A DNA stretch of 64,000 bases from Mesoterricola silvestris (GCF_030295405.1 NZ_AP027080.1:3642001-3706000), one strand, 5' to 3'. Counted from the first letter of the stretch, positions 9,401-17,628 are shown. The notes: generated from the sequence alone by a model not told the origin. Numbers and translations are program-made.

Positions 9401-10317
9401 GCCGGGTCACCCTGGCGCCGACCCGCGTGGGCCGGCGGGCCTTCGTGGGCAACAGCTCCGCGGTGCCCGGGGGCACGTCCCTGGGGGACCTCGCCCTGGT
9501 GGGGGTCCTTTCCGTGCCGCCCCTGGATCCCGCCGAGGCCGCGAGGGTCGACGCCTCCTGGCTGGGCTCCCCCGCCATCTTCCTGCCCCGGCGCCACCAC
9601 GCCGAGGGGTTCGGGGAGGACCGCACCTTCACCCCTTCCCGCAGGCTGGTGGCCCTGCGCCTGGGCATCGAGTTCTTCCGGGTGACCCTGCCGGCCATGG
9701 CCTACGCCCTCCTCACCTGCCTGATGCTCACCACCCTCACCGTCCTGGAGGAGCGCATCGGCCTGGGAAGGGCCATCCTGCTCTTCCCCCTCCTGTACTT
9801 CGCCGCCGGGGTCGCCGCGTCGATCTTCACCGTGGCCATGAAGTGGGTCCTCATCGGCCGCTACCGCCCCTGCGAAAAGCCCCTGTGGTGCGGGTTCGTG
9901 TGGCGCACCGAGCTGGTGTCGTCCCTCCACGAGAACCTGGCCGCGTCCTGGCTCCTGAACCTCTGCCAGGGCACGGCCCTGCTGCCCGCGTACTTCCGGC
10001 TCCTGGGCGCCCGCGTCGGCCGGGGCGTGCACATGGAGACCATCTGGATGACGGAGTTCGATCTGGTGCGCATCGGCGACGGCGTCTGCCTGGGTCCAGA
10101 CTGCACCCTCCAGACCCACCTCTTCGAGGACCGGGTCATGAAGATGTCCACCGTCGACCTGGGCGAGGGCTGCTCCGTGGGCACCGACGCCGTGGTACTC
10201 TACGGCACCCGCCTGGAACCCGGCTCCCACCTGGGGGACCTCTCCCTCCTCATGAAGGGGGAGACCCTCCCCGAAGGCACCCGCTGGCACGGGAGCCCCG
10301 CCCGGCGCCTCCCGTGA
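6406..10317 (+). CDS. Pls/PosA-family membrane-bound non-ribosomal peptide synthetase
   Basis: A protein of about 1300 residues (GTG at 6406 behind GAGG; GTG at 6379 is the alternative). The adenylation domain covers residues 15-500 with YAIFTSGSTGRPKGVAV, NTYGPTEA, YRTGDKV and GRLDDQVKLRGFRVELGEIE. A carrier domain follows with LGGHSLLA (phosphopantetheine Ser near 545). The remaining 700 residues hold about six membrane segments and three hexapeptide-repeat-like soluble blocks (for example GPITVGSRCCVGARAVL). This A-T-transmembrane layout is that of Pls, the epsilon-poly-L-lysine synthetase family (TIGR02353 type), which has no ordinary condensation or thioesterase domain. The substrate cannot be named from sequence alone; FDASVEEIW shows the usual binding-pocket Asp. 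The PPTase gene overlaps its end. Confidence 0.86.
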   Translation: MQTLPTPAAPDVVRGELLAGLFEATADRYGNRTALEFEGRSLTYGELDARANRLARLLQERGAGPGVYVGLFLPRGLDALVALLAILKAGAAYVPLDPDTPPDRVRAILQDSSARLLVSSLGLAAPVAGGPWTPVLLEEEAAALEALSPARPPCRARPGDPCYAIFTSGSTGRPKGVAVAHRSVCNLVRAEGGIFGVNDGDRVFQGFSLAFDASVEEIWLAWHAGAALVAGGAAVVKNGPALPAWLRERGITVLSTVPTLLGTFDEDVPGLRLLILGGEACPQDLVRRWAPSRRMVNTYGPTEACVIATWTDLAPDRPVTIGRAIPNLRTYVLDPDLAPASEGELCLSGIGLALGYLGRPDLTAERFPANPYADGPHTERLYRTGDKVRVDAAGDLEFLGRLDDQVKLRGFRVELGEIEAALRAQAGVQGAAAAVRSEGGPDQLVGYVAPGPADEDALRAALRRTLPSYMIPARIVALEALPVLPSGKLDRKALPAPPPRAAADRTPEAPSSPRERALAEAWARLFHLEAVGLDQDFFTDLGGHSLLAALMVSELRRTGAFLGLSVPDVYACPTVRLLAKEMDARNPAPQAPAPVTAPRPRWVRWLCQGAQAAGLYPLLGYFGLQWLAPYLTYSWLIDHDFDRAPALAAAAGVILVLNPAMFLLSIAAKWILLGRVRPGIHPLWGSYHLRWWLATRIQAATPTGYLVGTPWMRAYLRLMGARVGPHTHFATDCMRGFDLLSVGADTCIGVDARLEAYVIENGALRLGPITVGSRCCVGARAVLAPGTVMEDGAELGDLSMLPEGARIPAEKHWVGSPALPLPGPDRSGLAPSRPGRARIAAMAVAQGLAAFLVPVVFLASILPGMMLLNELWIDIPGYFGYLWAVPLAAISYVVLLSLIIVGVKRAAIGRVKAGTYDLTSFYYLRKWFVDQLMEISLDLLGPLYATLYLNPWFRALGATIGRRAEISTAGAATPDLLEIGEETFIADAASLGTPRFDLGRVTLAPTRVGRRAFVGNSSAVPGGTSLGDLALVGVLSVPPLDPAEAARVDASWLGSPAIFLPRRHHAEGFGEDRTFTPSRRLVALRLGIEFFRVTLPAMAYALLTCLMLTTLTVLEERIGLGRAILLFPLLYFAAGVAASIFTVAMKWVLIGRYRPCEKPLWCGFVWRTELVSSLHENLAASWLLNLCQGTALLPAYFRLLGARVGRGVHMETIWMTEFDLVRIGDGVCLGPDCTLQTHLFEDRVMKMSTVDLGEGCSVGTDAVVLYGTRLEPGSHLGDLSLLMKGETLPEGTRWHGSPARRLP

Positions 10318-10862
10318 GGCCGGCCTTCGCCCTCCTCCCGGCCTTCACCGAGGCCACCGCCCTGCCCGGCCTGGCCCGGGAGCTGGGCCTGGACGCCCCT
10401 GCCCGCTTCGCCGGCCACGACGCCCACGGCCGCCCCCTGGCCGAGGCCGCGGGCCTCCCGGTGCCGGTGAGCCTCAGCCGCTGCGGGCCCGTCACGGCCG
10501 TCGCCCTGGGATCCGCGGGCCGGGTGGGCGTGGACCTGGTGGACCCCCGCTGCGGCATCCCCACCGGGGGCCTCCTGGACCTCGCCGCCCCCGGGGAGCG
10601 GACCTGGCTGGAACCCCTTTCCGGTCCCGAGCTGCGCCGCAGGGTCTTCCAGGTGTGGGCCTGCCGGGAGGCGCTGCTCAAGGCCCTGGGCCTGGGCCTC
10701 ACCCTGGATCCCGGGGCCGTGGAGCTGGAACCCGACGGCGAGGGCCTCCGCCCCTCCCGCGTCCTGGGCAGCCCGGCACCCCCCACCGGCTGGCACGTGC
10801 AGCTGCTGGACGGGGAGGGGCTGGCGGAAGGGTTGATCCTGGCCCTGGCCTGGGCGGACTAA
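10314..10862 (+). CDS. 4'-phosphopantetheinyl transferase (Sfp-type)
   Basis: A 182-residue protein starting at GTG 10314, overlapping the synthetase stop as GTGA. The Sfp-type motifs are VGVDLVDPR near residue 60 (Mg-binding Asp) and WACREALLKALGLGL near residue 115, the equivalent of the W-x-x-K-E-A-x-x-K box, with Arg where Lys is usual in the first position. It should convert the apo carrier domain of the upstream synthetase to the holo form using CoA. It is shorter than Sfp (about 224 residues) and its N-terminal half is poorly conserved. Translational coupling strongly implies a dedicated partner of the Pls-like enzyme. Confidence 0.82.
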   Translation: MRPAFALLPAFTEATALPGLARELGLDAPARFAGHDAHGRPLAEAAGLPVPVSLSRCGPVTAVALGSAGRVGVDLVDPRCGIPTGGLLDLAAPGERTWLEPLSGPELRRRVFQVWACREALLKALGLGLTLDPGAVELEPDGEGLRPSRVLGSPAPPTGWHVQLLDGEGLAEGLILALAWAD

Positions 10863-10878
10863 AGCGTGTCGGCAGACC

Positions 10879-11991
10879 CTAGAGCGTGCGCTTGAAGAGC
10901 CTCGTCGCCAGCACCAGGGCCAGGGTCCCGATGAGCCCCAGGTAGAGCAGGTCCGGCGCCAGCGCCGCGAAGCCGGCGTCCTTGAGCAGCACCGCCTTGA
11001 AGCCGTGCACCGCGTAGGTGAAGGGATCCACCCGCGCGATGGCCCGGAGCCAGCCCGGGAAGGCCGCGATGGGGTAGATGGCGCCGCTGGGGAAGTAGAG
11101 GAGCGTATTGAGGACCCCGAACATGGCCCGGGGCACCAGGGGGTCCTCCACCCGCACCATCAGGAGGAACATCAGCGAATTGAAGGCGAAGGACGTGGCC
11201 ACGATCATCAGCAGGAGCTGCAGCAGCAGCGCGGGGTGGAACACCACGTCCATGCCCGCGATGAGGCTGCCCAGGAGCGTCAGGACGACCCCGGCGAGGA
11301 TGGCCTTGATGGCCCCCGAGGCCACAAGGCCGAGCACCAGCTCCAGCCGGGTGATGGGCGTGACCAGGAAGCCCTCGTGCACGCCCCTGGCCTTGTCGTC
11401 GATGTAGAGCATGCCGCCGCCGATCATGACGGAGACGAACATGGCCAGGGTGATGGAGCCCGGCAGCAGGTACTTCATGTACTCCACGAAGGGGTACAGC
11501 TCCACGATGCGCAGCGCCACGGTGTTCACCACCCGCTGGTCCACCCGGGGCCGGTTCAGGGCGTCAGTGAGGGCCTGCATCTCCGCGGTGAGGCTGCCGC
11601 TGAGGAACTGGTCCGAATTGTCCACCACGAACCCGATGGAGGGATTCTCCCCGCTGAGGGCCCGGCGCGAGAACTGGGGCGGGATGACCACGGCCGCGTC
11701 CAGGCGCCCGGAGCGCACGTCCTCCTGGGCCTTCTTGTCGCTGTCGTAGCGGATGGTGCGGAAGGTCCGGATGTTGGCGGCCACGGAATCGAAGGCTTCG
11801 TGGATCCGCAGGGCCTGGGGCCCGCCGTCGTAGTCCACCACGCCCACCCGGGCGTCGGTGATCTTCCCGCCGAAGGCGTTGCCCAGGATGACCAGCTGGA
11901 TGAGGGGGGCCACCATGGCGGTGAGCATGAGGGAGGGGGAGCGGAAGAACTTCCGGAGCTCCCGCTCGACGATGGCGAGAAGACGGGTCAT
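10879..11991 (-). CDS. ABC-2 type transporter permease
   Basis: A 370-residue integral membrane protein starting at the ATG at 11991, which overlaps the ATPase stop as ATGA. An N-terminal helix (PSLMLTAMVAPLIQLVILGNAFG) is followed by a large extracytoplasmic domain (residues 45-175, with VGVVDYDGG and DAAVVIPPQFS) and then five membrane segments, ending in LLYLGLIGTLALVLATRLFKRTL. This is the YhhJ/YbhR-like ABC-2 exporter layout. With the ATPase and the membrane fusion protein upstream it forms an efflux pump for drugs or lipids; the substrate is not indicated. It is the last gene of the operon and converges on the PPTase gene, with only 16 bp between the stops. Confidence 0.9.
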   Translation of the reverse strand: MTRLLAIVERELRKFFRSPSLMLTAMVAPLIQLVILGNAFGGKITDARVGVVDYDGGPQALRIHEAFDSVAANIRTFRTIRYDSDKKAQEDVRSGRLDAAVVIPPQFSRRALSGENPSIGFVVDNSDQFLSGSLTAEMQALTDALNRPRVDQRVVNTVALRIVELYPFVEYMKYLLPGSITLAMFVSVMIGGGMLYIDDKARGVHEGFLVTPITRLELVLGLVASGAIKAILAGVVLTLLGSLIAGMDVVFHPALLLQLLLMIVATSFAFNSLMFLLMVRVEDPLVPRAMFGVLNTLLYFPSGAIYPIAAFPGWLRAIARVDPFTYAVHGFKAVLLKDAGFAALAPDLLYLGLIGTLALVLATRLFKRTL

Positions 11992-13013
11992 GGCTGCATC
12001 CCCGGCCTGGGCGGCATGAAGGCGGTGTAGGTCTTGACCTGGGTGTCCCGGAGCTGGCGCCCCGTGTAGTGCACGAAGACGTCGTCCAGGGTGGTGTTCT
12101 GCACGGTGAGGGTGCGGATGGCGATGCCGCCGCGCACGGCCAGCTCCACCAGCTCCGTGGTGGTGCGCGAGCCGTTGGTGGTGAGCACCCGGAACATCCC
12201 GGCCCCCTCGGCCTGGATGCTGGTGACCTCCCCCAGCGCCCGGAGCCGGTCCTCCCAGTCCTCCGGGGGCGCCTCGAACTGCGCCTCGATGACGTTGTTG
12301 CCGGGCACGCTCTGCTTGAGCCGGGCGGGGGTGTCCAGGGCCACGAGCTTGCCGTGGTCCACGATGGCGATGCGGTCGCAAAGGCGGTCCGCCTCGTCCA
12401 TGTAGTGGGTCGTGATGAGGATGGTGAGCTGCTTGCGGGCCTTGAGCTTGTTGAGCATCTCCCACACCGCCACCCGGGACACCGGATCCAGGCCCGTGGT
12501 GGGCTCGTCCAGGAAGAAGATGCGGGGGTTGTGCACCAGCCCGCGGGCGATCTCCAGGCGCCGGCGCATGCCGCCCGAGAGGGTCTTCGTCTCGGCGTCC
12601 CGCCATTTTGTCAGGTCCACCGCCTCCAGGAGCTCCTCGATGTTGGCGCGGCGCTGGGCCCGGGGCACGTTGTAGAGCTTGGCGTAGATGGAGAGGTTCT
12701 CCTCCACCGTGAGGTTGATGTCGCTGGTGAGGGCCTGGGGGATGACGCCCATGCAGTGCCGCGCGGCGTCGGCCTCCTGGGAGACGTCGTGGCCCTCGAT
12801 CCAGGCCCGTCCGGAGGTGATGGGGATGAGCGTGGTCATCATGCGGATGAGGGTGCTCTTCCCGGCGCCGTTGGGGCCCAGGAGGCCGAAGGTCTCGCCG
12901 GGCTTCACCTCCAGGCTGATGCCCTTGACGGCCTCGAAGTCGCCGAAGCGCTTGACGACGTTCTCGACCCGGATGGCCGCGCCCGGGGCGGCGGCGGGGG
13001 CGTGGACCTTCAC
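11988..13013 (-). CDS. ABC transporter ATP-binding protein
   Basis: A 341-residue ABC ATPase. Walker A is GPNGAGKST near residue 45, the signature is LSGGMRRRLEIARG near 145, Walker B is RIFFLDEPTTGLDP near 165 and the switch His lies in TTHYMDEAD near 200. The 100-residue tail resembles the C-terminal extension of DrrA/YbhF-type exporter ATPases. The frame is open far upstream, but a GTG at 13013 overlaps the HlyD stop codon as GTGA, in line with the other coupled starts in this operon. It powers the ABC-2 permease encoded next. Confidence 0.91.
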   Translation of the reverse strand: MKVHAPAAAPGAAIRVENVVKRFGDFEAVKGISLEVKPGETFGLLGPNGAGKSTLIRMMTTLIPITSGRAWIEGHDVSQEADAARHCMGVIPQALTSDINLTVEENLSIYAKLYNVPRAQRRANIEELLEAVDLTKWRDAETKTLSGGMRRRLEIARGLVHNPRIFFLDEPTTGLDPVSRVAVWEMLNKLKARKQLTILITTHYMDEADRLCDRIAIVDHGKLVALDTPARLKQSVPGNNVIEAQFEAPPEDWEDRLRALGEVTSIQAEGAGMFRVLTTNGSRTTTELVELAVRGGIAIRTLTVQNTTLDDVFVHYTGRQLRDTQVKTYTAFMPPRPGMQP

Positions 13014-14032
13014 CGGCGCACCAGCCGGGCCTTGGGCACCAGCACCTCGGCGGTCATGCCGGGCACGTAGCGCTCCCCGGGATTCGGGATGAGCAGCTTG
13101 ATCCGCACGGTCTTGATGTCCCGCTTGCGCCGGCTCACGTCCCGCTGGGTGGCGAAATCGCCCTCGGCGGCCTTGAGGAGCACGGTGCCCTGCACCAGGG
13201 CCCCGCCCGGCATGCGCACCTTCAGGACGTCGCCCAGCTGCACGGCGTCGGCCTCGGTTTCGGCCACCGCCGCGTAGACCCAGGTCTGGCCCAGGTCCAC
13301 GATCGTCACGATGGGCGCGCCCGCGTTGACCACCTCGCCCTGCCTGGCCGCCCAGATCCCCACCTTGCCCGAGACCGGGGCCAGGATGCGGGTGTAGCCC
13401 AGGCGGGCCCCGGCCAGGGCGTCCTGGGCCCGGGCGGAGGCGGCGTTCTCCTCGGCCGCCACCGCCTGGCGGGTGCGGGCCTGGGCGGCCCTCAGGGCCG
13501 CCTCGGCGGCCGCGGCCTGGTCCCGGGCGGCGCGTTCCCGGGCCTGCACGGCCTTGAGGGTCTGCTCGGCGGTGTCCCGGTCCTGGGCGCTGAGGATCCC
13601 CTGGCCCGCCAGGGCCACGGTGCGCCCGGTGAGTTTTTCCTGGTTCTCCCGGTTGGCGGTGGCCTCCGCGAGGGCGGCCGCGGCGGCGCTGCGCGTGGCC
13701 TGGGCGCTGGCCACGGTCTGTTCCGTGTCCCCGCGGGTGCTCTCGGCCGTGGCCCTCAGGGCGCCGTACTGGGCCGCGGAGGCGCCCTTGGCCGCGGCGA
13801 GCTCGCCGGGGTCGAGGATCGCGATGAGGTCGCCGGCCTTGACGTCCTGGCCTTCGGTCACGGCCAGCTTCTCGATGCGCCCCAGGATCTGGGCGCTGAC
13901 CACCACCTGGTTGGCGTCCACGGTGCCCAGCAGGGCCAGGTCCGGGGAGTGGTCGGTGGTGGCGTAGAAGTAGCCCAGGGCCACCAGGAGGAGCGCGCCC
14001 AGCAGGGCGAAGATGCGGTAGCGGGGATTCAC
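13010..14032 (-). CDS. HlyD family membrane fusion protein (periplasmic adaptor)
   Basis: A 340-residue protein with one N-terminal membrane anchor (IFALLGALLLVALGYFYATT). A biotinyl-lipoyl-like hairpin follows (VVVSAQILGRIEKLAVTEGQ near residue 45), then a long alanine-rich coiled coil (residues 80-205) and the second lipoyl half (LAPVSGKVGIWAARQGEVV near 215). This is the YhiI/YbhG-type adaptor that couples ABC-2 exporters to an outer membrane channel. No TolC-like gene is adjacent. The start overlaps the TetR stop as ATGA. Confidence 0.9.
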   Translation of the reverse strand: MNPRYRIFALLGALLLVALGYFYATTDHSPDLALLGTVDANQVVVSAQILGRIEKLAVTEGQDVKAGDLIAILDPGELAAAKGASAAQYGALRATAESTRGDTEQTVASAQATRSAAAAALAEATANRENQEKLTGRTVALAGQGILSAQDRDTAEQTLKAVQARERAARDQAAAAEAALRAAQARTRQAVAAEENAASARAQDALAGARLGYTRILAPVSGKVGIWAARQGEVVNAGAPIVTIVDLGQTWVYAAVAETEADAVQLGDVLKVRMPGGALVQGTVLLKAAEGDFATQRDVSRRKRDIKTVRIKLLIPNPGERYVPGMTAEVLVPKARLVRR

Positions 14033-14712
14033 GGCAGATCACCTCGGGATTCGGAAAGGACCCGCGCCGCCACGAGGCGGCCCTGGGCGGGATCGGTGAA
14101 GAGGATGCTGGCGGCGAAGTCCAGCAGCGCTTCCCGCTGCCGGGCCATCCGCCCCGGGTCCCGCGGATCCAGGCCGGTGATCTCCCGGTAGAAGGGCGCG
14201 GAAATGAAGTAGAAGGTGTTCGCCCCGGTGAGGGAGACCAGGACCGGCTCCGGATCCTGGTCCCGCAGCTCGCCGCTGCGGGCGCCCTCGGCCAGGGCCG
14301 CGGTCAGGGCCGCGTGCATGGGGCGGAAGGCGATGTCCACGATGCGCGAGATCCAGCTGGCCTGCCCCGCCCGGGCCCGCATCATCTCGTGGCCCAGGAT
14401 CCGGGTGAAGGTCCCGGCCGAGGCCAGGTGGTCGAAGTGGCCCAGGAAGTGCCGCAGCAGCCGTTCCCCCGGGGTCCCGGGTCCCTGGAGGTTGCGCAGG
14501 AACCGCTCCATCAGCCCCGTGAACACCTCGTCCAGCACTGCCGCGTAGAGCCCTTCCTTGGTGCCGAAGTAATAGTGGATCAAGGCCTTGTTCACCCCGG
14601 CGGCCCGGGCGATGGCATCGGTGCGGGCCCCGGCCTCCCCCTCCCGGGCGAACTCGGCGACGGCCGCCTTCAGGATGGCCCTGCGGGAATCGTCGTGGTT
14701 TTCGTGGGCCAT
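14029..14712 (-). CDS. TetR/AcrR family transcriptional regulator
   Basis: A 227-residue protein with an N-terminal helix-turn-helix: SRRAILKAAVAEFAREG near residue 10, then RTDAIARAAGVNKALIHYYFGTKEGLYAAVL near 30-60, the canonical TetR signature. The C-terminal ligand-binding domain resembles the CecR/YbiH type, which often controls exporters of this same layout. It is the first gene of the four-gene efflux operon, and a perfect palindrome overlaps its start codon, so autorepression of the operon with release by an exported ligand is the likely mode. Confidence 0.9.
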   Translation of the reverse strand: MAHENHDDSRRAILKAAVAEFAREGEAGARTDAIARAAGVNKALIHYYFGTKEGLYAAVLDEVFTGLMERFLRNLQGPGTPGERLLRHFLGHFDHLASAGTFTRILGHEMMRARAGQASWISRIVDIAFRPMHAALTAALAEGARSGELRDQDPEPVLVSLTGANTFYFISAPFYREITGLDPRDPGRMARQREALLDFAASILFTDPAQGRLVAARVLSESRGDLP

Positions 14713-14735
14713 GGTTTAACCAAAAAGTTAAACCA
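14712..14735. promoter_or_regulatory. candidate TetR operator
   Basis: Two perfect 9-bp arms (TGGTTTAAC and GTTAAACCA) are separated by 6 bp and overlap the tetR start codon. A further TATGGTTAA half-site follows at 14736-14744. The position at the head of the efflux operon fits an autoregulatory operator. Confidence 0.7.
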
Positions 14736-14762
14736 TATGGTTAAGCCTCCGCGAGGGCCTTG

Positions 14763-16067
14763 TCAAGGGTCGAGTCGCGCGCCCCTGGCCCCGTCCTGCC
14801 ACTGCAGTTCCACCCGGGCCCCGGGCCCGGCCTGGGCGGCGCGGGTGAGGACCCGCCCCTGGGCGTCCTTCACCAGGGCGAAGCCCCGGTCCAGGGGGCC
14901 CCGGGGATCCATGGGCCCCAGCCGGGCCTCCAGCACCTCCAGGCGGTGGGAGCGCCGGCGCAGGCCGCCGTCGGCGGCGGGGGCGAGGCGCTGGCGCAGC
15001 AGGTCCAGGCGGGCCCCGGCCTGGTCCAGGCGGCGCTGGGGGTGCGCCAGGTGGAGGCGCTGGACCAGGGCCTGGAAGCGGGGAAAGGCGCCGGGACCGG
15101 CCAGCTGGAGCCGGTGGCGGAGGGCCGCTAGGCGCTCCCCGGCGCGCCGGAGGCGGTCGGGGACGGCGTGCATGCCGCGGCTGTCGGCGAGGAGGTTCAG
15201 GGTGCTCTCCAGGCCCCGGAGGCGCCAGGCCATGCGGGCCACCAGGGCCTCGGTGCGCCGGCGCAGTTCGCTGGCCAGCGCCGCGCGGTCGGGGGTGGCG
15301 AATTCCGCGGCCTGGCTGGGGGTGGCGGCGCGGCGGTCCGCGGCCAGGTCCACCAGGGTGGTGTCGATCTCGTGGCCCACGCCCGTGACGATGGGCAGGC
15401 GGCACGCGGCCACCGCCTTCACCAGTTCCGGATCGTTGTAGGACCACAGGTCCTCCAGGCTGCCCCCGCCCCGCACCAGGAGGATGGCGTCGCAGCCCCA
15501 GAAGGCGTCCTGGATCTCCTGCAGGGCCAGGAGGTTCTCCGGCACCGACCGGTCCCCCTGGGCCGCGGCGGGGGCGATGAGCAGATCCACCCCGGGGGCC
15601 CGGCGCAGGGTCACCTCCAGCACGTCCCGCAGGGCCGCGCCCCCCAGGGCGGCCACGATGCCCAGCTTCCGGGGGGAGGCCGGAAGGGGGCGCCGGGGCC
15701 GGTCGAAGACCCCCTGGGCCCGGAGATCGGCCTCCAGCTGGCGCAGCCGGGCCTGGAGATCGCCCTTGCCCGCGGGTTCGCAGTGGGTGACCGCCAGCGT
15801 GAGGCTCCCTCCGGCCACGTAGAGGTTCAGGGAGCCCTTCACCACCACCCGGTCCCCGTCCCGGGGCGCGGCCTTCAGGAACCGCTGCTGGCTGGCCCAC
15901 ACCGCGCAGGAAAGGGCCGCGCCCTCCTCCTTGAGGGTGAAGTACCAGTGGCGCCCCGAGGTGCGCGCGTTGGAAACCTCGCCCTGCACGCACACGGCGG
16001 CGAAGGGCGGCTCGATGCGGGTCTTGATCTGCTCAAGCAGCCGTTTGACGGAGAGCGGCGCGTCCAC
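14763..16067 (-). CDS. xseA: exodeoxyribonuclease VII large subunit
   Basis: A 434-residue protein that begins with an OB-fold (FAAVCVQGEVSNARTSGRHWYFTLKE, residues 22-47), as in XseA. The nuclease core follows with GIVAALGGAALRDVL near 135, LLVRGGGSLEDLWSYNDPEL near 200 and VGHEIDTTLVDLAADRRAATPS near 235, then the long helical arm. With the small subunit XseB (not seen here) it degrades single-stranded DNA to oligonucleotides in both directions. It begins 3 bp after the decarboxylase stop, so the two are co-transcribed; 50 bp separate it from tetR. Confidence 0.95.
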   Translation of the reverse strand: MDAPLSVKRLLEQIKTRIEPPFAAVCVQGEVSNARTSGRHWYFTLKEEGAALSCAVWASQQRFLKAAPRDGDRVVVKGSLNLYVAGGSLTLAVTHCEPAGKGDLQARLRQLEADLRAQGVFDRPRRPLPASPRKLGIVAALGGAALRDVLEVTLRRAPGVDLLIAPAAAQGDRSVPENLLALQEIQDAFWGCDAILLVRGGGSLEDLWSYNDPELVKAVAACRLPIVTGVGHEIDTTLVDLAADRRAATPSQAAEFATPDRAALASELRRRTEALVARMAWRLRGLESTLNLLADSRGMHAVPDRLRRAGERLAALRHRLQLAGPGAFPRFQALVQRLHLAHPQRRLDQAGARLDLLRQRLAPAADGGLRRRSHRLEVLEARLGPMDPRGPLDRGFALVKDAQGRVLTRAAQAGPGARVELQWQDGARGARLDP

Positions 16068-16070
16068 GGT

Positions 16071-17495
16071 TCATCCCGCGACGCGCATGGAGGCCTCGAT
16101 GAGCGCCTTCCAGAGCCCCTCCACATCGGCCAGTTCCGTGGCCGAAGCCCCGATGGAGACCCGGAGGATCTGCCGGCCCTTGAGGACGGAGGGCGTGAGG
16201 TAGTACGTCCCCGCCTTGTTCACCGCCGCCAGGAGGGCGAGGTTGTGGGCCCGCAGCTCGGCCTCGTCCGTCATGCCTACGGGGACGTGGCGCACGCAGA
16301 CGGTCTGCAGGTTCACGGGGGCCATGAGCTCCCACCCGCCCGTGGCCAGCACCTGGGCCTTCAGCCACTGCGCGTTGGCCAGGTCCCGGCGGATGCGGGC
16401 CTGGAGGCCCTCCACCCCCTGGGAGCGCACCAGGAACCAGAGCTTGAGGGCCCGGAAGCGCCGGCCCAGGGGGATGCCCCAGTCCCGCAGGTTCTTGACC
16501 TGGCCGTCCTGCTCGGTGTGCAGGTAGCTGGGATTGGTGCTCATGACCCGTATGAGGTGCTCGGGGTCCTTGACGAAGTAGGCGGAGAGGTCGAAGCCCG
16601 TGCCCATCCACTTGTGGGGGTTCAGCACGATGGAATCCGCGCTTTCGATGCCCTCCCACATGGGGCGGCACTCGGGGCAGATCATGGCCGTGCCGGCCAT
16701 GGCCGCGTCCACGTGGAGCCAGATGCCGTGACGGGCCGAAAGCCGGGCCATGCCCGCCAGGGGATCCACGGCCGTGGTGGCCGTGGTGCCGATGGCCGCC
16801 ACCATGGCGCAGGGCCTGCGCCCCGCGGCCAGATCGTCCACGATGGCCGCCTCCAGGAGGTCCATGCGCAGGGCGTGATCGGCGTCCGTGGGGATCAGGC
16901 GCAGGTTGTTGCGGCCGAACCCCGCCAGGAGCGCGGCCTTCTCGATGGAGCTGTGGGCCTGGTCCGAGGCGTACACCACCAGGGGCGCCTCCTCCGCCTG
17001 GAGCCCGCCCCGGGCCTGGCCGAAGGCGGAGGACCATTCCCGCGCGCAGAGCAGCGCGCAGAACGTGGAGGTGGACGCCGTGTCCTGGATGACGCCGGTG
17101 AATTCCGGCCCGAGGCCCAGCATCACCCGGAGCCACTCCATGACCACTTCCTCCACCTCCGTGGCGGCGGGACTGGTCTGCCAGCTCATGCCCTGGGCCC
17201 CCAGCCCCGCGCAGGCCATGTCCGCCAGGACCGAAGCCAGATCGGAATTGGAGGGGAAGTAGGCGAAAAACCCCGGATGGTTCCAGTGGGTGATCCCCGG
17301 CAGGACGATGCGGTCCAGGTCCCCGGTCACCCCCTCCAGGCTCCCCCCCTTAAGGGGAGGGGCCGCCGGAAGCATCCGCTTCACGTCCCCCGGCTCCAGG
17401 GGACTCATGACGGGCAGATCAGCCATCCGCTCCCGGTAGCCTGCGATCCACTCGACCATCTCATGGCCTAACCGTCGAAACTCTTGGGTATCCAT
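16071..17495 (-). CDS. PLP-dependent group II amino acid decarboxylase
   Basis: A 474-residue protein starting at the ATG at 17495 (MDTQEFRRLGHEMVEWI); the upstream in-frame extension runs into a hairpin and is not coding. It carries DTASTSTFCALLCARE near residue 150, the pyridine-stacking region HVDAAMAG near 260, and the PLP lysine in VLNPHKWMGTGFD near 300. The length and the N-terminal FFAYFPSN segment match aromatic-L-amino-acid decarboxylases (tyrosine/tryptophan type), but the substrate is uncertain. It is placed between an 85-nt hairpin and xseA. Confidence 0.9.
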   Translation of the reverse strand: MDTQEFRRLGHEMVEWIAGYRERMADLPVMSPLEPGDVKRMLPAAPPLKGGSLEGVTGDLDRIVLPGITHWNHPGFFAYFPSNSDLASVLADMACAGLGAQGMSWQTSPAATEVEEVVMEWLRVMLGLGPEFTGVIQDTASTSTFCALLCAREWSSAFGQARGGLQAEEAPLVVYASDQAHSSIEKAALLAGFGRNNLRLIPTDADHALRMDLLEAAIVDDLAAGRRPCAMVAAIGTTATTAVDPLAGMARLSARHGIWLHVDAAMAGTAMICPECRPMWEGIESADSIVLNPHKWMGTGFDLSAYFVKDPEHLIRVMSTNPSYLHTEQDGQVKNLRDWGIPLGRRFRALKLWFLVRSQGVEGLQARIRRDLANAQWLKAQVLATGGWELMAPVNLQTVCVRHVPVGMTDEAELRAHNLALLAAVNKAGTYYLTPSVLKGRQILRVSIGASATELADVEGLWKALIEASMRVAG

Positions 17496-17535
17496 GTCCC
17501 TATATTCAACCCAGAACGCCGGGGAAGTCCAGATC

Positions 17536-17620
17536 GCACGTGTCCCGGACGGGCGCCAGGGATTCGCCGACGCAGGCAAGCTGCGTCAGCGAATCCCTGG
17601 CAAAAGTCCGGAACACGTGC
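17536..17620. repeat. long imperfect hairpin in the intergenic space
   Basis: An 85-nt inverted repeat with outer arms GCACGTGTCCCGGAC / GTCCGGAACACGTGC and an inner stem CCAGGGATTCGCCGACGCAG / CTGCGTCAGCGAATCCCTGG closed by a 4-5 nt loop. It lies between the lipoprotein stop and the decarboxylase start. It is far longer than a simple terminator and has no terminal T-run on the transcribed (minus) strand, so a REP- or MITE-like element is as likely as a terminator. Confidence 0.75.
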
Positions 17621-17628
17621 AATTACCC

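Noticed and set aside
5545-10290. A 1581-residue open frame on the minus strand opposite the NRPS gene
   Set aside because: Its residues are the His/Gly/Gln/Ala-rich mixture produced by reading GC-rich codons in the wrong frame; no domain is present, and the plus-strand gene has clear motifs.
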